Source: Azorinus chamasolen
Lineage: Eukaryota; Mollusca; Bivalvia; Cardiida; Solecurtidae
Assembly: GCA_963576725.1 (NCBI GenBank)
Contig: OY755246.1
Location: 70,610,371 to 70,674,370, forward strand
DNA length: 64,000 nt
Reading direction: 5' to 3'
Made by a program: the position numbers and the translations under genes. This document shows positions 27,960 to 40,033 of this stretch, piece by piece; the first letter of the stretch is position 1; each line of letters opens with the position of its first letter. The notes under the pieces are model-generated. The model searched no databases and was not told the origin of the DNA. It worked only from the letters and a program-made list of their open reading frames with translations.

Positions 27960-30803
27960 TTACCCATTCATGTTAAGGTTTGGCCTTCTTCCCTGGACTC
28001 CTGGTCGGCAGTTTTGTCGCCATGTTGGACATCCTTCACATCTGATACCATTGTACATATAACTCCTGCTTTCCCGACACTCAGCTGGAATAGCGATGGT
28101 TGGGCAAGGGAGATTAGGACACAAGGCCGCCTGCACGACTGACATGACGCGTCCAACTGGTATGACGCCGTTAAGATCGGCTATACTCGGAGCGACCGTG
28201 ACCACTTCTACTGGATTCATGACTTGGCTTGGCTGGCTTGGCTGGCTTGCCCGGCTTTGTTCGTTCATTTCGTTGGTTTGATGTGTTTGAGTTGGCCGGC
28301 CAGAACCAGAAAATGCAAGCAGTCCTTGCTGTATGTCGGTACCCCTATTTTTTACACCAGAGGAACAGAATGGTCGTTGAACTGGACATTTGTTACATTG
28401 TTTCAATCCCATAAACATGTAGGTGACATGCTCTTGACACTCAACAGGGATCGTTCCGAACTCTTGTTTACAGTCAAATAATGGGCATGCAATGCTTGCA
28501 AGCTGTTTCTTAACCTCCGGCGGATATTCACTGTTTTGATTATTTTGCATTCCGATCGGTACTGTAGGAGAACATCCTGTTCTCCATATTGGACACTTGT
28601 AGCATGTTCGCCCTTCAACTTGATACGGCTGAAGCTCAATACACTCCTTCGGTATACCACCATCAATACATTCCAACAATGGACAAGCTGTGTATGTCCC
28701 TGGTATTCTACTGCCATGCTGGTCTATTTTTAACTCCGTTTCTCCGACACACCCGTTTATCCTTTTAGGACAGTTTGGGCAAATTACGCCATTCATCTCA
28801 TATGTGGTGATCTCTACACAATCTGAAGGAATGGTAACTTTGGGACACGCAAGCTCGGGACATACCTTATCGCCAGTATTCGTGTTTTGATTACTCAAAC
28901 AGTTTGGAATTAGTATTGGACATTTAAAGCAAGTTTTACCCATAAACTGATATGGCTTCTTTTCGAAACATTCTGCTGATAAGTTATAATTGGGACAATT
29001 CAAAACAGGACAGGGCAAATCTGGTTGTTCGTTCGTTAATATATCCAGCGGCCTTGTTGCTTTTTTGGCAGAGACAAGATTTGCAAGTGTGTTAGTTGTT
29101 GCCAGCTCCCCCTGGTTTCCACCTGGAATGCAACCTTTCTTGAATTTCGGACACATGTAACAGGTGCGGCCTTGGAAATCGAAGGACTCGACCTCGCGAC
29201 ATTCAGGCGGTATGTACATCCTATTGCACTTCAGCAACGGGCACTCTGCTTCTGGTGAGATCACTTGGTTGCTATTCATTGTCGCCATATTCACCGAACA
29301 ATTGATCTTTCTCTTTGGACACCCATAGCAAGTTTTCCCCTGAAATTGGTAAGGCTGCTCTATCTTACACTCTGGAGGGATATTTAATTTGGGACATCCC
29401 ACCTTAGGGCATTCCACCGTAATTGCTGTATGTTTGGTAAACGTCGATCCGTTGGTCTGTATAGAGCTGTCTTGTTTAGCGGATGGTGTGCAACCTTTCT
29501 TATAACGCGGACAACCTTCGCATGCTTTGCCTTCAAACTGAAATGTTTCCATCTCCATACACTCTTTGGGAATGTAAAGGAGTGGACATCGCCTAGACGG
29601 ACATTGCACTTCTCGTTGAGTCGTGAGAGCTGCCAGTGGAGTAGGCTGAAGGAGGGCCCGGCATTCTTGTTTCACAGTTGGACAGCTATCGCACATTCTT
29701 CCGTTAAACTTGTACGTCTCTTGCTGCAAGCAATACGAAGGGACATTCAAAGATTCACATCGTATTAGCGGACAAGGGGTTTCTGGAAACTGAGTTTGAA
29801 TAGAATTAATCGGATTACTCGGTAGACAACCTTCTCTCCAGCGAGGACAGCGATAACAAGTTTTTCCCCGGTACTCAAAGGGCTGCAACTCTAAGCAGTT
29901 TGCAGCGATTTTGATTGAAGAACACGTAAATGTTGGGCAATCTATTGGTGATGCGGGTACGGTTGATCCAAATGACGGATTTGCCATCTGGGCCTGTCGC
30001 TCTGGTTCTCTGCACCCAACTCTCCAAGTTGGACAACGTTCGCACAGCTTACCCTCGAAGCGATATTCGTTCATCAGCTGACATTCTGACGGTACGTAAC
30101 TATCGCAGGCGATGGTCGGACAATGTGTCTCTCTGGGGCGCTGTACCGACGGCGGGGGTTGTGGAAAGAGATTTGTTTGGAACGGTCTTGCTGGGGTGCA
30201 GCCAGATCGCCATATTGGACATTTGTCGCACTTCAGTCCCGTAAAATCAAACGTTGGAATTTCTCTGCATTCATCCGGTATGAATATTAACGGACAAGCT
30301 TGTGATGGACAAGTGATTTGCGGAGTGTTTGATATTCTAGCGGCACACTCGGACCGGACCTTGGGGCATGTCAAACACAGTCTTCCATTATATTCGTAAG
30401 TTTCCACCAGTTTGCATTCCTCAGATACATTCAGATCTGGACAACTTAATGTGGGACATACGCTGTTAGAATTCAGACTGGACGTCCTACTACAAGAACT
30501 CTTCCAGCGCGGACAACCGGTGCAGTTTTTACCGTTTATTTGTATGACAGGTATTTCTCGGCAAGCTTCGGGAATGAACTCGAGAGTGCACATGAGATCA
30601 GGGCAGATCTGTCCGGGTGGAAAAAGCTGCCCAGGGTTGAGCCTGGGCGACTGTGCAGCTGCTGTCCGAATCCATATAACTGTAAAGTGAAAGAGAATGT
30701 TGGTATTTAAACATTTAGAGTAACTCGTTTGGTCTATGGCGGTATTAGTATTCAAAACTACACTAAACAATATACAAACGTACTGCACTAGTGATAACAC
30801 CAT
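27960..30803 (-). CDS. Secreted protein with 14 six-cysteine repeats (family unknown)
   Basis: Open frame of 947 codons. After about 65 N-terminal residues come 14 modules. Twelve have the exact spacing C-x4-C-x8-C-x12-C-x2-C-x6-C; the fourth has x7, and the thirteenth x10 and x13. Conserved around them: CP at the start, IPxEC, an aromatic then G-K/R before the fourth Cys, CP after the fifth, and a basic-aromatic patch (PRW, PKF, PRY) before the last. Linkers of about 10-80 residues are rich in Ser, Thr, Pro, Gln and Asn, and N-x-S/T sites occur. The Met at 30803 gives a plausible signal peptide (hydrophobic YVCILFSVVL). A strong acceptor-like sequence, ctctttcactttacag, ends at 30680 inside the frame, so the true gene may start in an unseen upstream exon and join at 30679. 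Even cysteine number and a signal suggest an extracellular disulfide-rich protein (matrix, byssal, shell or defence role all possible). I do not recognise the module. Confidence 0.85.
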   Translation of the reverse strand: MVLSLVQYVCILFSVVLNTNTAIDQTSYSKCLNTNILFHFTVIWIRTAAAQSPRLNPGQLFPPGQICPDLMCTLEFIPEACREIPVIQINGKNCTGCPRWKSSCSRTSSLNSNSVCPTLSCPDLNVSEECKLVETYEYNGRLCLTCPKVRSECAARISNTPQITCPSQACPLIFIPDECREIPTFDFTGLKCDKCPIWRSGCTPARPFQTNLFPQPPPSVQRPRETHCPTIACDSYVPSECQLMNEYRFEGKLCERCPTWRVGCREPERQAQMANPSFGSTVPASPIDCPTFTCSSIKIAANCLELQPFEYRGKTCYRCPRWREGCLPSNPINSIQTQFPETPCPLIRCESLNVPSYCLQQETYKFNGRMCDSCPTVKQECRALLQPTPLAALTTQREVQCPSRRCPLLYIPKECMEMETFQFEGKACEGCPRYKKGCTPSAKQDSSIQTNGSTFTKHTAITVECPKVGCPKLNIPPECKIEQPYQFQGKTCYGCPKRKINCSVNMATMNSNQVISPEAECPLLKCNRMYIPPECREVESFDFQGRTCYMCPKFKKGCIPGGNQGELATTNTLANLVSAKKATRPLDILTNEQPDLPCPVLNCPNYNLSAECFEKKPYQFMGKTCFKCPILIPNCLSNQNTNTGDKVCPELACPKVTIPSDCVEITTYEMNGVICPNCPKRINGCVGETELKIDQHGSRIPGTYTACPLLECIDGGIPKECIELQPYQVEGRTCYKCPIWRTGCSPTVPIGMQNNQNSEYPPEVKKQLASIACPLFDCKQEFGTIPVECQEHVTYMFMGLKQCNKCPVQRPFCSSGVKNRGTDIQQGLLAFSGSGRPTQTHQTNEMNEQSRASQPSQPSQVMNPVEVVTVAPSIADLNGVIPVGRVMSVVQAALCPNLPCPTIAIPAECRESRSYMYNGIRCEGCPTWRQNCRPGVQGRRPNLNMNG

Positions 30804-30880
30804 GATGACGCACTTACTACTAAGGTCTCATCGGCGGGTAATGGCAATGGGATCTTAATGTGAGTCTACTGTAGAGCCAC
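30804..30880. other. 5' side of the cysteine-rich gene
   Basis: On the minus strand a consensus donor-like GTAAGT lies just before the ATG (about 30820). It could end a non-coding 5' exon; no such exon is proven. Confidence 0.3.
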
Positions 30881-31665
30881 TCTAAATCAGGCACTAAATG
30901 AATAAACATATGTGGTACAGTAGAACCACTCTAAAGTGACCACTGAATAAACAAGAGTGTACAGAAGAACTAAATGAATACACATGAATGTACAGTAGAA
31001 CTACTAAATGAATAAACATGAAAGTACAGTAGAATTACTAAATGAATAAACATGACAGTACGGTAGAACTACTAAATGAATAAACATGAAAGTACAGTAG
31101 AATTACTAAATGAATAAACATGAATGTACAGTAGAACTACTAAATGAATAAACATGAGTGTACAGAAGAATTACTAAATGAATAAACATGAATGTACAGT
31201 AGAACTACTAGATGAATAAACATGAAAGTACGGTAGAACTACTAAATGAATAAACATGAAAGTACAGTAGAATTACTAAATGAATAAACATGAATGTACA
31301 GTAGAATTACTAAATGAATAAACATGAGAGTACAGAAGAATTACTAAATGAATAAACATGAATGTACAGTAGAACTACTAAATGAATAAACATGAAAGTA
31401 CAGTAGAATTACTAAATGAATAAACATGAAAGTACAGTAGAACTACTAAACGAATAAACATGAAAATACAGAAGAATTACTAAATGAATAAACATGAAAG
31501 TACAGGGAACTACTAAATGAATAAACATGAATGTACAGTAGAACTACTAAATGAATAAATATGAAAATACAGAAGAATTACTAAATGAATAAACATGAAA
31601 ATACAGTAGAACTACTAAATGAATAAACATGAGTGTACAGAAGAATTACTAAATGAATAAGCTTC
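30881..31665. repeat. ~34-bp array, about 22 copies
   Basis: The unit is gtacagtagaactactaaat + gaataaacatgaa. The first copies read cagtagaaccactctaaagt + gaccactgaataaaca, similar to flanks of family-1 elements, so the array probably grew inside one. GTAGAACT / GAAGAATT and AAA/ATG/AGTG variants alternate in blocks. Confidence 0.9.
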
Positions 31666-31865
31666 GCCCTGCATTTAGCTACCACCTGTCATACATAATT
31701 ATATTTAGCTACCACCTGTCATACATAATTATATTTAGCTACCACCTGTCATACATAATTATATTTAGCTACCACCTGTCATACATAATTATATTTTATT
31801 TAGCTACCACTTGTCAGAATAATTATATTTCATTTAGCTACCACCTGTCATACATAATTATATTT
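31666..31865. repeat. ~33-bp array, six copies, derived from a family-1 arm
   Basis: Starts cttcgccctgcatttagcta, the right arm of the family-1 hairpin, then repeats tagctaccacctgtcataca + taattatattt. Confidence 0.85.
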
Positions 31866-32225
31866 CTTTTAGGTAGTGGTTGTAGATTTCTGTATTTTCT
31901 AAAGCATTTCTACGGTTTTTTCGGATCAGGTTGCACATTGTTGGACACTTGTCAGACACTGTTTTGTGTACAACTGTTTCAAATACTGTTTACCTTGATC
32001 AAGTGTATCTTCAATGAGGTTGCTGATCTACATCTGTAATGCTTCTCGTAGTGCATGCACGATTATATTTCTTTAACCTTCATGCTCGTTTCTAAATGAC
32101 TGGTTTATTACTGACGAAGAAGACTGAATATGTTTTGCCTTAACCCTTAGCCTGCTAGAAAAATGATGTATGCTTAATCTCCGACATGTTACAATTGTTA
32201 CTTTCTTCCGATACGTTCAGGCTTT
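31866..32225. other. No feature seen
   Basis: No repeat or exon supported. Confidence 0.4.
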
Positions 32226-32227
32226 TG

Positions 32228-32320
32228 AACAATTTACTATTTACCGAGTGTCAAACAACTTGTATTCTGATGAGACGCCGAGTTACTCGGCCTCTCATCT
32301 GGATCCAAGCTGTATGCAAC
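32228..32320. mobile_element. Hairpin MITE core, family 3
   Basis: gtcaaacaacttgtattctg, then gacgccgagttactcggc as a near-perfect hairpin centre, then catctggatccaagctgtat. Confidence 0.68.
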
Positions 32321-32469
32321 TGCCATTTAGGTCCCGCTGACAGGCATATCGTGTAAACCCCCACAGTCCGAGTACAGTACTGATTAGGATCTACACAATG
32401 TCACACTTATTAACCTACACTAGTTGTATGGATGGACATTTTAGAAGCGACAGACACATATTTCAGCCT

Positions 32470-32645
32470 TTACTCCATTAATATTCATGTGAGAAATAAT
32501 TGCATCATGAATATTAATTACATTAATCACATCTACAATGTATAATATATCATAAGCAAACAGAGCAGACCCAGATGAGAAGACTCCTGTATGCGGCGTA
32601 TGTATGCAAAGGCATAGAAAAATGTATTTAAGGAGTAAATGGTTA
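32470..32645. mobile_element. Family-2 MITE, collapsed core
   Basis: attcatgtgagaaataattg, catcatgaatattaattaca, cataagcaaacagagcagac and the right end atttaaggagtaaatggtta are present; the right arm of the palindrome is missing. Confidence 0.65.
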
Positions 32646-32689
32646 AATTTGACCACGGCAATTGGTTTAAGCAATGTTTTGATCGACCC

Positions 32690-32965
32690 CCTGTCATGAG
32701 AAGAGACTCCACGTAATAATTTCCTTCATGTAAACCGTTTTCGCGCCTTTGAAAACAGAGTAAACCCAGGTCAGACGACTAGACGGTCGTCTGATCAGGG
32801 TCTGCTCTGTTAGCTTACGCAATTATATTAAGCTGATTCTGCAGTGTTTGTCTAAGACAAAAGTTCCCTTGAAATAAAACCACCCTTTAAAAATGGAGTT
32901 CATGGGTATTCATGAAGTGATCAATTCATACATAAATATTAGGAAAGGTTAAATCTCTGAACAAC
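32690..32965. mobile_element. Family-2 MITE
   Basis: The core at 32750-32815 has a perfect centre gacgact-agac-ggtcgtc and arms aaacccaggtcag / ctgatcagggtctgctctgt. Its right end flows into the array that follows. Confidence 0.68.
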
Positions 32966-33140
32966 AGTTCATACATAAATATTAGGAAAGGCTAAATTTC
33001 TGAACAACAGTTCATACATAAATATTAGGAAAAGTTAAATCTCTGAACGAGAGTTCATACATAAATATTAGGAAAGGTTAAATCTCTGAACAAGAGTTCA
33101 TACATAAATATTAGGGAAGGTTAAATCTCTGAACAACAGT
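32930..33140. repeat. 43-bp array seeded by a MITE end plus flank, five copies
   Basis: The unit is cataaatattaggaaaggtt + aaatctctgaacaacagttca. The first part is the right terminus of the preceding family-2 MITE; the rest is its flank. Confidence 0.85.
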
Positions 33141-34500
33141 TCCCAACTCCTCGCATACATGTATACGTACTTGGCACTGAGATATAACAACTCATTAGTG
33201 TTACAATAATATGTGTTACAACAGTTTGTTTTACTTTCAAATTAATTTATGAAGTAATAAACAGTTTGGCGTTACATATAGTGTGACATTGTCTATTTAA
33301 TTTAGTTGGAGGTTTTTCGTTCAGCCGTTAGCTTGTGTGTGTGTGTCTTAGAAATTTGTTCAGAATGTTAAGCATTCAGATTTACCAAAGAACTAGAAAA
33401 AATGTGTACCATTTACCGGTATATCGAATTGGAAATATTTAGATCTTTATCAGATATAGTGAACGTAATTTGGCCCGAAATAAATCTTCAAACAAAGCAT
33501 TGCATGTAAAAATGAGACTAAACCAGCAAAATCACATTGCTGTCTAATATCAAACATTAAACGTACACTAAAATAGACAATTATTAAAGGGCATGTGCAT
33601 AATAAATATTCAACTTACTTATTGAAAGCATGAGACAGGCACTGAAGGAAACATTTTTCTCCATACTTCAGTCTATAGTGTTGATATCCAGTAAACACGT
33701 ACATATGACCATGCTTACACTGGTCAGTTATTTATAAGAAACCCGTACTGTCCATTCATTTGTCATTTTTGACAGCTGGTGACCTGTCATTTGAATCTCC
33801 CACAACTTAAGGTGAATTATGACTATATCTCGCACGCAATTGGTTTAGTGGAATATAACGTCATAACATACAAACCACGTAGGTGCGTCTTATATAGTGA
33901 GGGGCAATAGGAACGGTCAAATCTGGAATTATTTCTATTAATAGCCGAACTGTTTTGACCGGCTATTTTGAGCGATGCAAACAACATATACCAGACTAGA
34001 TATTTTACATAAAATAAACAGGTTTTGATCAGGATTTATCCTGACACTCATTACCACTTGGCAACGTTATGCTATCCAATATCCAATATGACAATGATTT
34101 GGGCGTTGCTGTTGATTTGGTTCTAGACTGTGTGCAAACACTACATGTACCTTTTCTTCTTGATGGGATCATCTATTTTCAAAGAAGAGCATAAAGCAAA
34201 TCGATGTTACCTGCAAACTACTGCAAGACTTGGCAACGCTGTAAAGTACAACCAAATCTTAATTAAATATGTGAGAAACGCTACAATTAGTGTTATAGTC
34301 CTTCTCAATATGTCTAACTTGTATAGAAGCAATGTAGTAATGCATGTACATGATGCAGGATATAGTGGGGATTCTTTACTAAAGTACTGCAGACGTTCGA
34401 TGATGCATTAATACAGACAATACGTACAGCGGTATTTTAGCATTCTAGGTAGACTGCAACTAGAGTGTTGTTGATATATTAAGCATCAGTAGTACCCTAT
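33141..34500. other. No feature seen
   Basis: About 1.3 kb without tandem repeats. A 93-codon frame at 34130-34411 has no motif or splice support. Confidence 0.45.
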
Positions 34501-34509
34501 ATCAGAGGA

Positions 34510-35590
34510 TCGGTGTTAAAGTATTTAGGTATTGTTTACTACAGTATTGTATGTCGTGTGTACTACAAAAATGTAGGAATTGTGTACTACAGTATTGTAG
34601 GTAGTCTGTACTACAGTGGTTTATGTATTATGTACTACAGTAGTGCATGTATTGTGTACTACAGTATTGTATGTATTGTGTACTACAGTATAATATGTAT
34701 TATGCACTACATAATTGTATGTATTGTGTACTACAGTATTGTATGTATTGTGTACTACAGTATTGTATGCGTTGTGTACTACAGTATTGTATGTATTGTG
34801 CACTACAGTATTGTAGGTATTGTCTACTACAGTATTGTATGTATTGTGTACTACAGTATTGTAGGTAGTCTGTACTACAATGGTGTATGTATTGTGTAAT
34901 ACAGTATTGTATGTATTGTGTATTACAGTATTCTATGTATTATGTACTACAGTATTGTATGTATTGTGTACTACAGTATTGTATGTATTGTTTAATACAG
35001 TATTGTATGCATTATGTACTACAGTATTGTATGTATTGTGCACTACAGTATTGTAGGTATTGTGTACTACAGTATTGTATGTATTGTGTACTACAGTATT
35101 GTAGGTATTGTGTACTACAGTATTGTATGTATTGTGTACTATAGTATTGTAGGTAGTCTGTACTACAGTGGTGTATGTATTGTGTAATACAGTATTGTAT
35201 ATATTATGTACTACAGTATAGTATGTATTGTGTACTACAGTATTGTAGGTAATGTGTACTAGAGTATTGTAGGTAGTCTGTACTATAGTGGTGTATATAT
35301 GTACTACATTATTGTATGTATTGTGTACTACAGTATTGAAGGTAGTCTGTACTACAGTGATGTATGTATTGTGTACTACAGTATTGTATGTATTGTGTAC
35401 TACAGTACTGTAGGCAGTATGCACTACAGTGGTGTATGTATTGTGTACTACATAATTGTAGATAGTCTGTACTACAGTGTTGTTGGTAGTCTGTACTACA
35501 GTACAGTGCGTGTTTTGTACTACAGTATTGAAGGTATTATGTACTACAATATTGTATGTATTGTGTACTACCTATTGTAGGTATTCTTTA
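34510..35590. repeat. 24-bp array, about 43 copies
   Basis: The unit is tgtactacagtattgtatgt + attg, with gtagtc and gtattg variants. Eight codons per unit keep frames open on both strands (Tyr/Val/Ile-rich on plus, His/Asn/Thr-rich on minus). These are not genes. Confidence 0.95.
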
Positions 35591-36300
35591 CTACAATTTG
35601 GTCAGTACACATAAACAAATTCAAGGGTCTTCTTTAAAAGCTGGAAGACGTATTATGACTAGAATACTGTTAAAACGACGTATATAAATGTACCCGCCGA
35701 TCTTTCTTGATATGGCATCCAATATTATTTACCATTTGTGGCAATACTATGGGGGTTGGACGCTCACCGCCACATCTGTTTCTAACGTCGTTTCCCCCAC
35801 CTCGAAATTGCGCTGCCCAATAAAACGCATAACTAGGTGGCGTGCATGAATCTTTAAACCTATTTTGTATTCGTTTCAAGAAAAACAACCATCATTCACC
35901 CTTCTCCAAGAAGAAATTTTATAGCAGCACGTAGTTTTGAGTCTATATTGCCATGTATACATGCAATGTATAAGTGACAGATATTACTACATTGCATAGC
36001 TCGATTTTGAAAATTAGTCATGTATGAAGTCTGCCCATGTCTAAATCTACCTGTGCAAATTAAGTTTTTCATTATGGCTTATATATAATGCAATATTTGA
36101 ACAAAAGTGCAGCCAATGTTAAAGTTTCTCACAGACAAACACAGACGGGGCAAACACGATATGCCCAGGGCATAAAAGGGGTATGTGGCACATGACCATG
36201 TCAATATATATCCTGGCAAGAAGTAAGAGGGTCACGGTGGCCCTGAATCGTTCACCTGAGCTCTAGTGCACATACATCAATGCGAGGTACAAATATCATA
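35591..36300. other. No feature seen
   Basis: A 72-codon minus-strand frame (35670-35888) lacks any support. From about 36120 the text (gacggggcaaacacgatatg, gtcacggtggccctg, gttcacctgagctc) resembles a decayed dispersed repeat. Confidence 0.4.
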
Positions 36301-36580
36301 TACAGTTGAACTTCCATATCTCGAACTCGGATAAATCGAGCTTCGGGATAACTCGAACTAACAGTTCTGTCCTTCCAAAACTTACAATAGATAATTGCTC
36401 TAAAATGCATGGCTACGCATATCTAGAAACACATGTGACAGCTTTCAGCATTACTTTAGACCTGCATTAATCTGTGAACTTAACACATTGTCCAGATCAG
36501 AAATCAGATAACTCCCAACTTCTGTTATCTCGAACTAATTTGAACGATCCATTGAAGTTCGAGATATCGAAGTTTATAAG
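36301..36580. mobile_element. pogo/Tigger-like MITE with a family-1 remnant inside
   Basis: The left end after TA is CAGTTGAACTTCCATATCTC; the right end is gaagttcgagatatcgaagt. The termini are inverted copies of an ATATCTCGAAC motif. Inside, cagctttcagcattacttta + gacctgcattaa is a family-1 right arm. Confidence 0.65.
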
Positions 36581-36599
36581 TAATTTGCACATTCTGAGT

Positions 36600-37460
36600 A
36601 GAGGGTCATCTTAGGTCATGATATACCAATAATAATCAAATTGACCCAATTTCAAAGAGGAGCTTCAAAGTTTTACTTGTAGCCGTGTTAGGAAAATGAC
36701 CACCATGTTTATAGGCAGACTTGAATAATTTAAACAAATCGGTAGATGGGCATCCTAGAAACATATACATGTATACTAATTAATAATCAAATTGACATCA
36801 ATGGTTTGGGATAGGATGTCAAGTTTAACTGTGTAGCAATTTAGGAACATGGCCATGCCAATGTCAACTGCAGTTAGGTTATTTTACGGATCGGAATAAT
36901 TAGAATAATTTGAATTTATGGTCACCTCAGGAACATATACACCAAATTATAATCGAATTGGTCTGATTGTTTTAGAGAAAGAAGATTTTCAAAATTTGTT
37001 TGTTTGTATAGCCTCAAAAGGAAAATGACCACGCCCATCACAGCCATGTTTATTGACGGATCGAAATCATTTGAACTAACTTGGTAGATGTCACCCCAAA
37101 AACATACATTCCAAATTGTAATTAAATTGACCGAATGGTTTTTTAGAGAAAAGCATTCTATTTTACTATGTAGTCATATAAGGAAAATTGCCACGCCCAT
37201 GTCAGTTATGTTCATTGATCGATCAGACTAATTATACTAATATTGGTCACTTCAGGAGTATACTTATACACCAAACTTAGTGCGATTGTTTTGAAGAAGA
37301 TATTAAAAGTTTTACTATATACGTGTAGACTTCATATAAGGAAAACAGATCGAAATTATTTATACAAACTTGGTAGAAGGTCGCCCAGGAACGTATGTAC
37401 CAATGTATGTACCAAAGTTTAATCGAATTGGCTCAATAGTTTCTGAGGTCCTGTGACTTA
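36600..37460. repeat. Degenerate ~175-bp tandem repeat, about five copies
   Basis: Recurring phrases in the same order: aggaaaatgaccacgcccat, gccatgtttattgacggatc, gaaattatttgaac, ggtagatgtcaccc, accaaattataatcgaattg, gttttagagaa. Divergence is high. Confidence 0.75.
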
Positions 37461-38139
37461 CTTATGCAATGGAACGGACGTAATTTGAACCACTTTTAAA
37501 AGATAACCTCATGAAGAGTTTGGTAACAATCCATTTGTGGTGACTGGGATACGTCTACTGTGTTTGCAAAACCATGCATTTAACTGCATTCAACTGCACC
37601 CTTCATGTAGGATAAGAAGTCTTCATCAGCCATTAGCCATTTAACTTCATTTACAGCTGCCGATAGTCTTATTGACATCTATGGTACAGAGAAAACACAA
37701 ACGATTACTGCTTGCGACGTGTTGAGGCAGGTGGTTACTATCAAAACACGAGTCAGGACAAGATGTTCACATGACATAGACTCGTGAACAGAAGCTGGAA
37801 TTCACCTCAGTTGCAATCTAAGCATACTTACCGGGGAGGGTTAGGAAGGGAACTCGTAACACCTTTTGCGGTTTGATAAATAACTCAACATTAAAGATTC
37901 AGCGAGGTTTAACACACCAAGAACAATTTCTGGGTATAAGTACATGTATATAGGAAAGTTACAATATATGACATTACAATACAATGGTATAAATACATAT
38001 ATACAGGAACAACTTACTTAAGCCTGCTCTTAAAAATCTCGTGATTTGCTTATAATCGAATTTTAGTGATTGATGTAAATGTACAGTCGGCTGAGCGATC
38101 ATTCGGACTGAAAGTAAACAATAACTAGTTACTTTACTT
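37461..38139. other. No feature seen
   Basis: No repeat or exon supported. Confidence 0.4.
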
Positions 38140-38350
38140 CACAGGAAAGTTACAATATGACGAAACAATAGAAAGGTATAAATATATGTATACAGGAAAT
38201 TTACAATATGACGTAACAATAGAATGGTATATAAATACATGTATTATACAGGAAAGTTACAATATGACGTAACAATAAAATGGTATAAATATATGTATAC
38301 AGGAAAGTTACAATATGACGTAACAACAGAATGGTATAAATACATGTATA
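38140..38350. repeat. ~51-bp tandem repeat, four copies
   Basis: acaggaaagttacaatatga + cgtaacaatagaatggtata + aatacatgtat. Confidence 0.88.
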
Positions 38351-39634
38351 CAAAAAACAATATGTTGTGCAGTATAGCATTTTCAGGGAAGCAGTGTAAA
38401 ATCTCGTGATATTCATAAAAGTACAAGTGTGAACATTTGATACATTTACACGGACAACAATTAAACTACATGTATACTTAACAACAGCAGTGGTGCAAAT
38501 TACGCCTGGCCATAAGTTGAGAAGCTTTGGTTCCAAATATTGATCTTATCGTGTAAAAACCTTGCCAAATACAAAGTCTATATATTTTGCAAATCTACTT
38601 ACATATCAAGATATCATGAGAGAAAGGATTAGGAAGAAAGTAAGTTGTTAGTGCAATGCTGTATAGACCAATAAGTGTAATAAACACCACTTACACACAC
38701 ATACTAATAAATGGATTATGTCATGCATAATGACAAATATAAAGCTCTTCAGGTCCCAATTTCACGAACAAGCTTTTGGTCGAAGGACGTGCTCTTCATA
38801 GTTTACCATTTATGAGCTTGTAACCGTCCAGCAAAATATATTGCAATTGGGTCAATATCCACCTGATTTCTATGTTGGTCTTTGATAACTGATAATAGAA
38901 AACAGAACGTGTACTCATCACTGCAGCCCTAAACTGGAAACTACATATATTAGATAAACAAACTTACCGGTGTAATGAAATAAAATGATACCCGTCATAC
39001 ATTGACCCCGGGTCATAATATTACGTCCGGGTCATAATATTATGACCGATGATCCGCATATTACGGAAAAAGTGACTCCCTTGCCGTAATATCATGACCA
39101 CCTTTGTAATATTTGGACCTCTGTCTGTTCTAGAAGGTCACTTTATTATGTGCTGTATGTGAAGTTAAATTGTCCATTTCATCGAAGTTTTTGAATACCT
39201 CACCAACGCTGGTGATATTTGCACTCTGTGCCTGATTAAACGGCAAGTTTTGAATAATGCGGATCTTGAATATGCATTGTACAAATGTGCGAATACTGGT
39301 ATGTTGCAGGGAAGAAATACATCAAGTCTGTCAAGAAAATCTGTAGTATATATCGCAAGGTAAACGATTCTGAGTTATCTGTAGTTTTGTACATACAGGA
39401 TAATCTCCCTTTTTGGTGGTTAGTTAATTGGTTGTTTAATTTGATTAATTTGTTGAGTATCAAAGTTAGTTCAATTTTAAACTTCATTTTGTTTGGTTTA
39501 TACCATATAACATTAGTACTGTACACATGCAAGCAGTCAAATGTGTGAGGCAGTTGGTCCATAGAATTAATTATTATGAATAAAACACTGTTATGCTTAT
39601 ATTCTGATCCTTGAGCATGAAAATTGCACGTTCA
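38351..39634. other. Mostly unique; contains an 18-bp palindrome
   Basis: GGTCATAATATTATGACC at 39030-39047 is a perfect palindrome; ggtcataatatta also occurs directly before it (39011). No exon supported; overlapping open frames on both strands near 39236-39562 lack motifs. Confidence 0.45.
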
Positions 39635-40033
39635 GACCAAAGGTGCTCGACGCATGCTTGGACTCACCCATGGAAACAGCCCCTCCCCCCCCAAAAAAAA
39701 AATAAAATAAAAATAAATAAATAAATAAATAAAAAAGATTGTGATCCAAGTATGTTAAACTAGCCTTAAACTATCTATTTGAACCTTAAACCACTCCGAA
39801 AAACGAGAAAAACACGACCCGGAAAAAAATCCTATCGGGTCTATATATATATTGATATAGACCCGATAGGAAATTTTTTCCGGGTCGTGTTTTTCTCGTT
39901 TTTCGGAGTGGTTTAAGGTTCAAATAGATAGTTTTAGGCCAGTTGAACATACTTCGATCACAATTTTTTTTTTTTCGGGGGGGGGGGGGGGGGTTCCATG
40001 GATGAGTCCAAGCATGCGTCGGGCACCTTTGGT
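39635..40033. repeat. ~400-bp near-perfect inverted repeat
   Basis: Arms of about 190 bp meet near 39855 at tatatatatattgatata. Matching segments include aggtgctcgacgcatgcttg / caagcatgcgtcgggcacct, ggttcaaatagatag and its inverse, cactccgaaaaacgag, and acccgatagg. Arm lengths differ mainly in the A-rich/T-rich and C-run/G-run stretches (C about 10 versus G 17). Confidence 0.92.

Noticed and set aside
28096..30690. Open frames on the plus strand opposite the cysteine-rich gene
   Set aside because: Antisense shadows of a strongly patterned minus-strand coding sequence.
34513..35580. Tyr/Val/Ile- and His/Asn/Thr-rich frames
   Set aside because: Products of the 24-bp array, which is a multiple of three in length and open on both strands.
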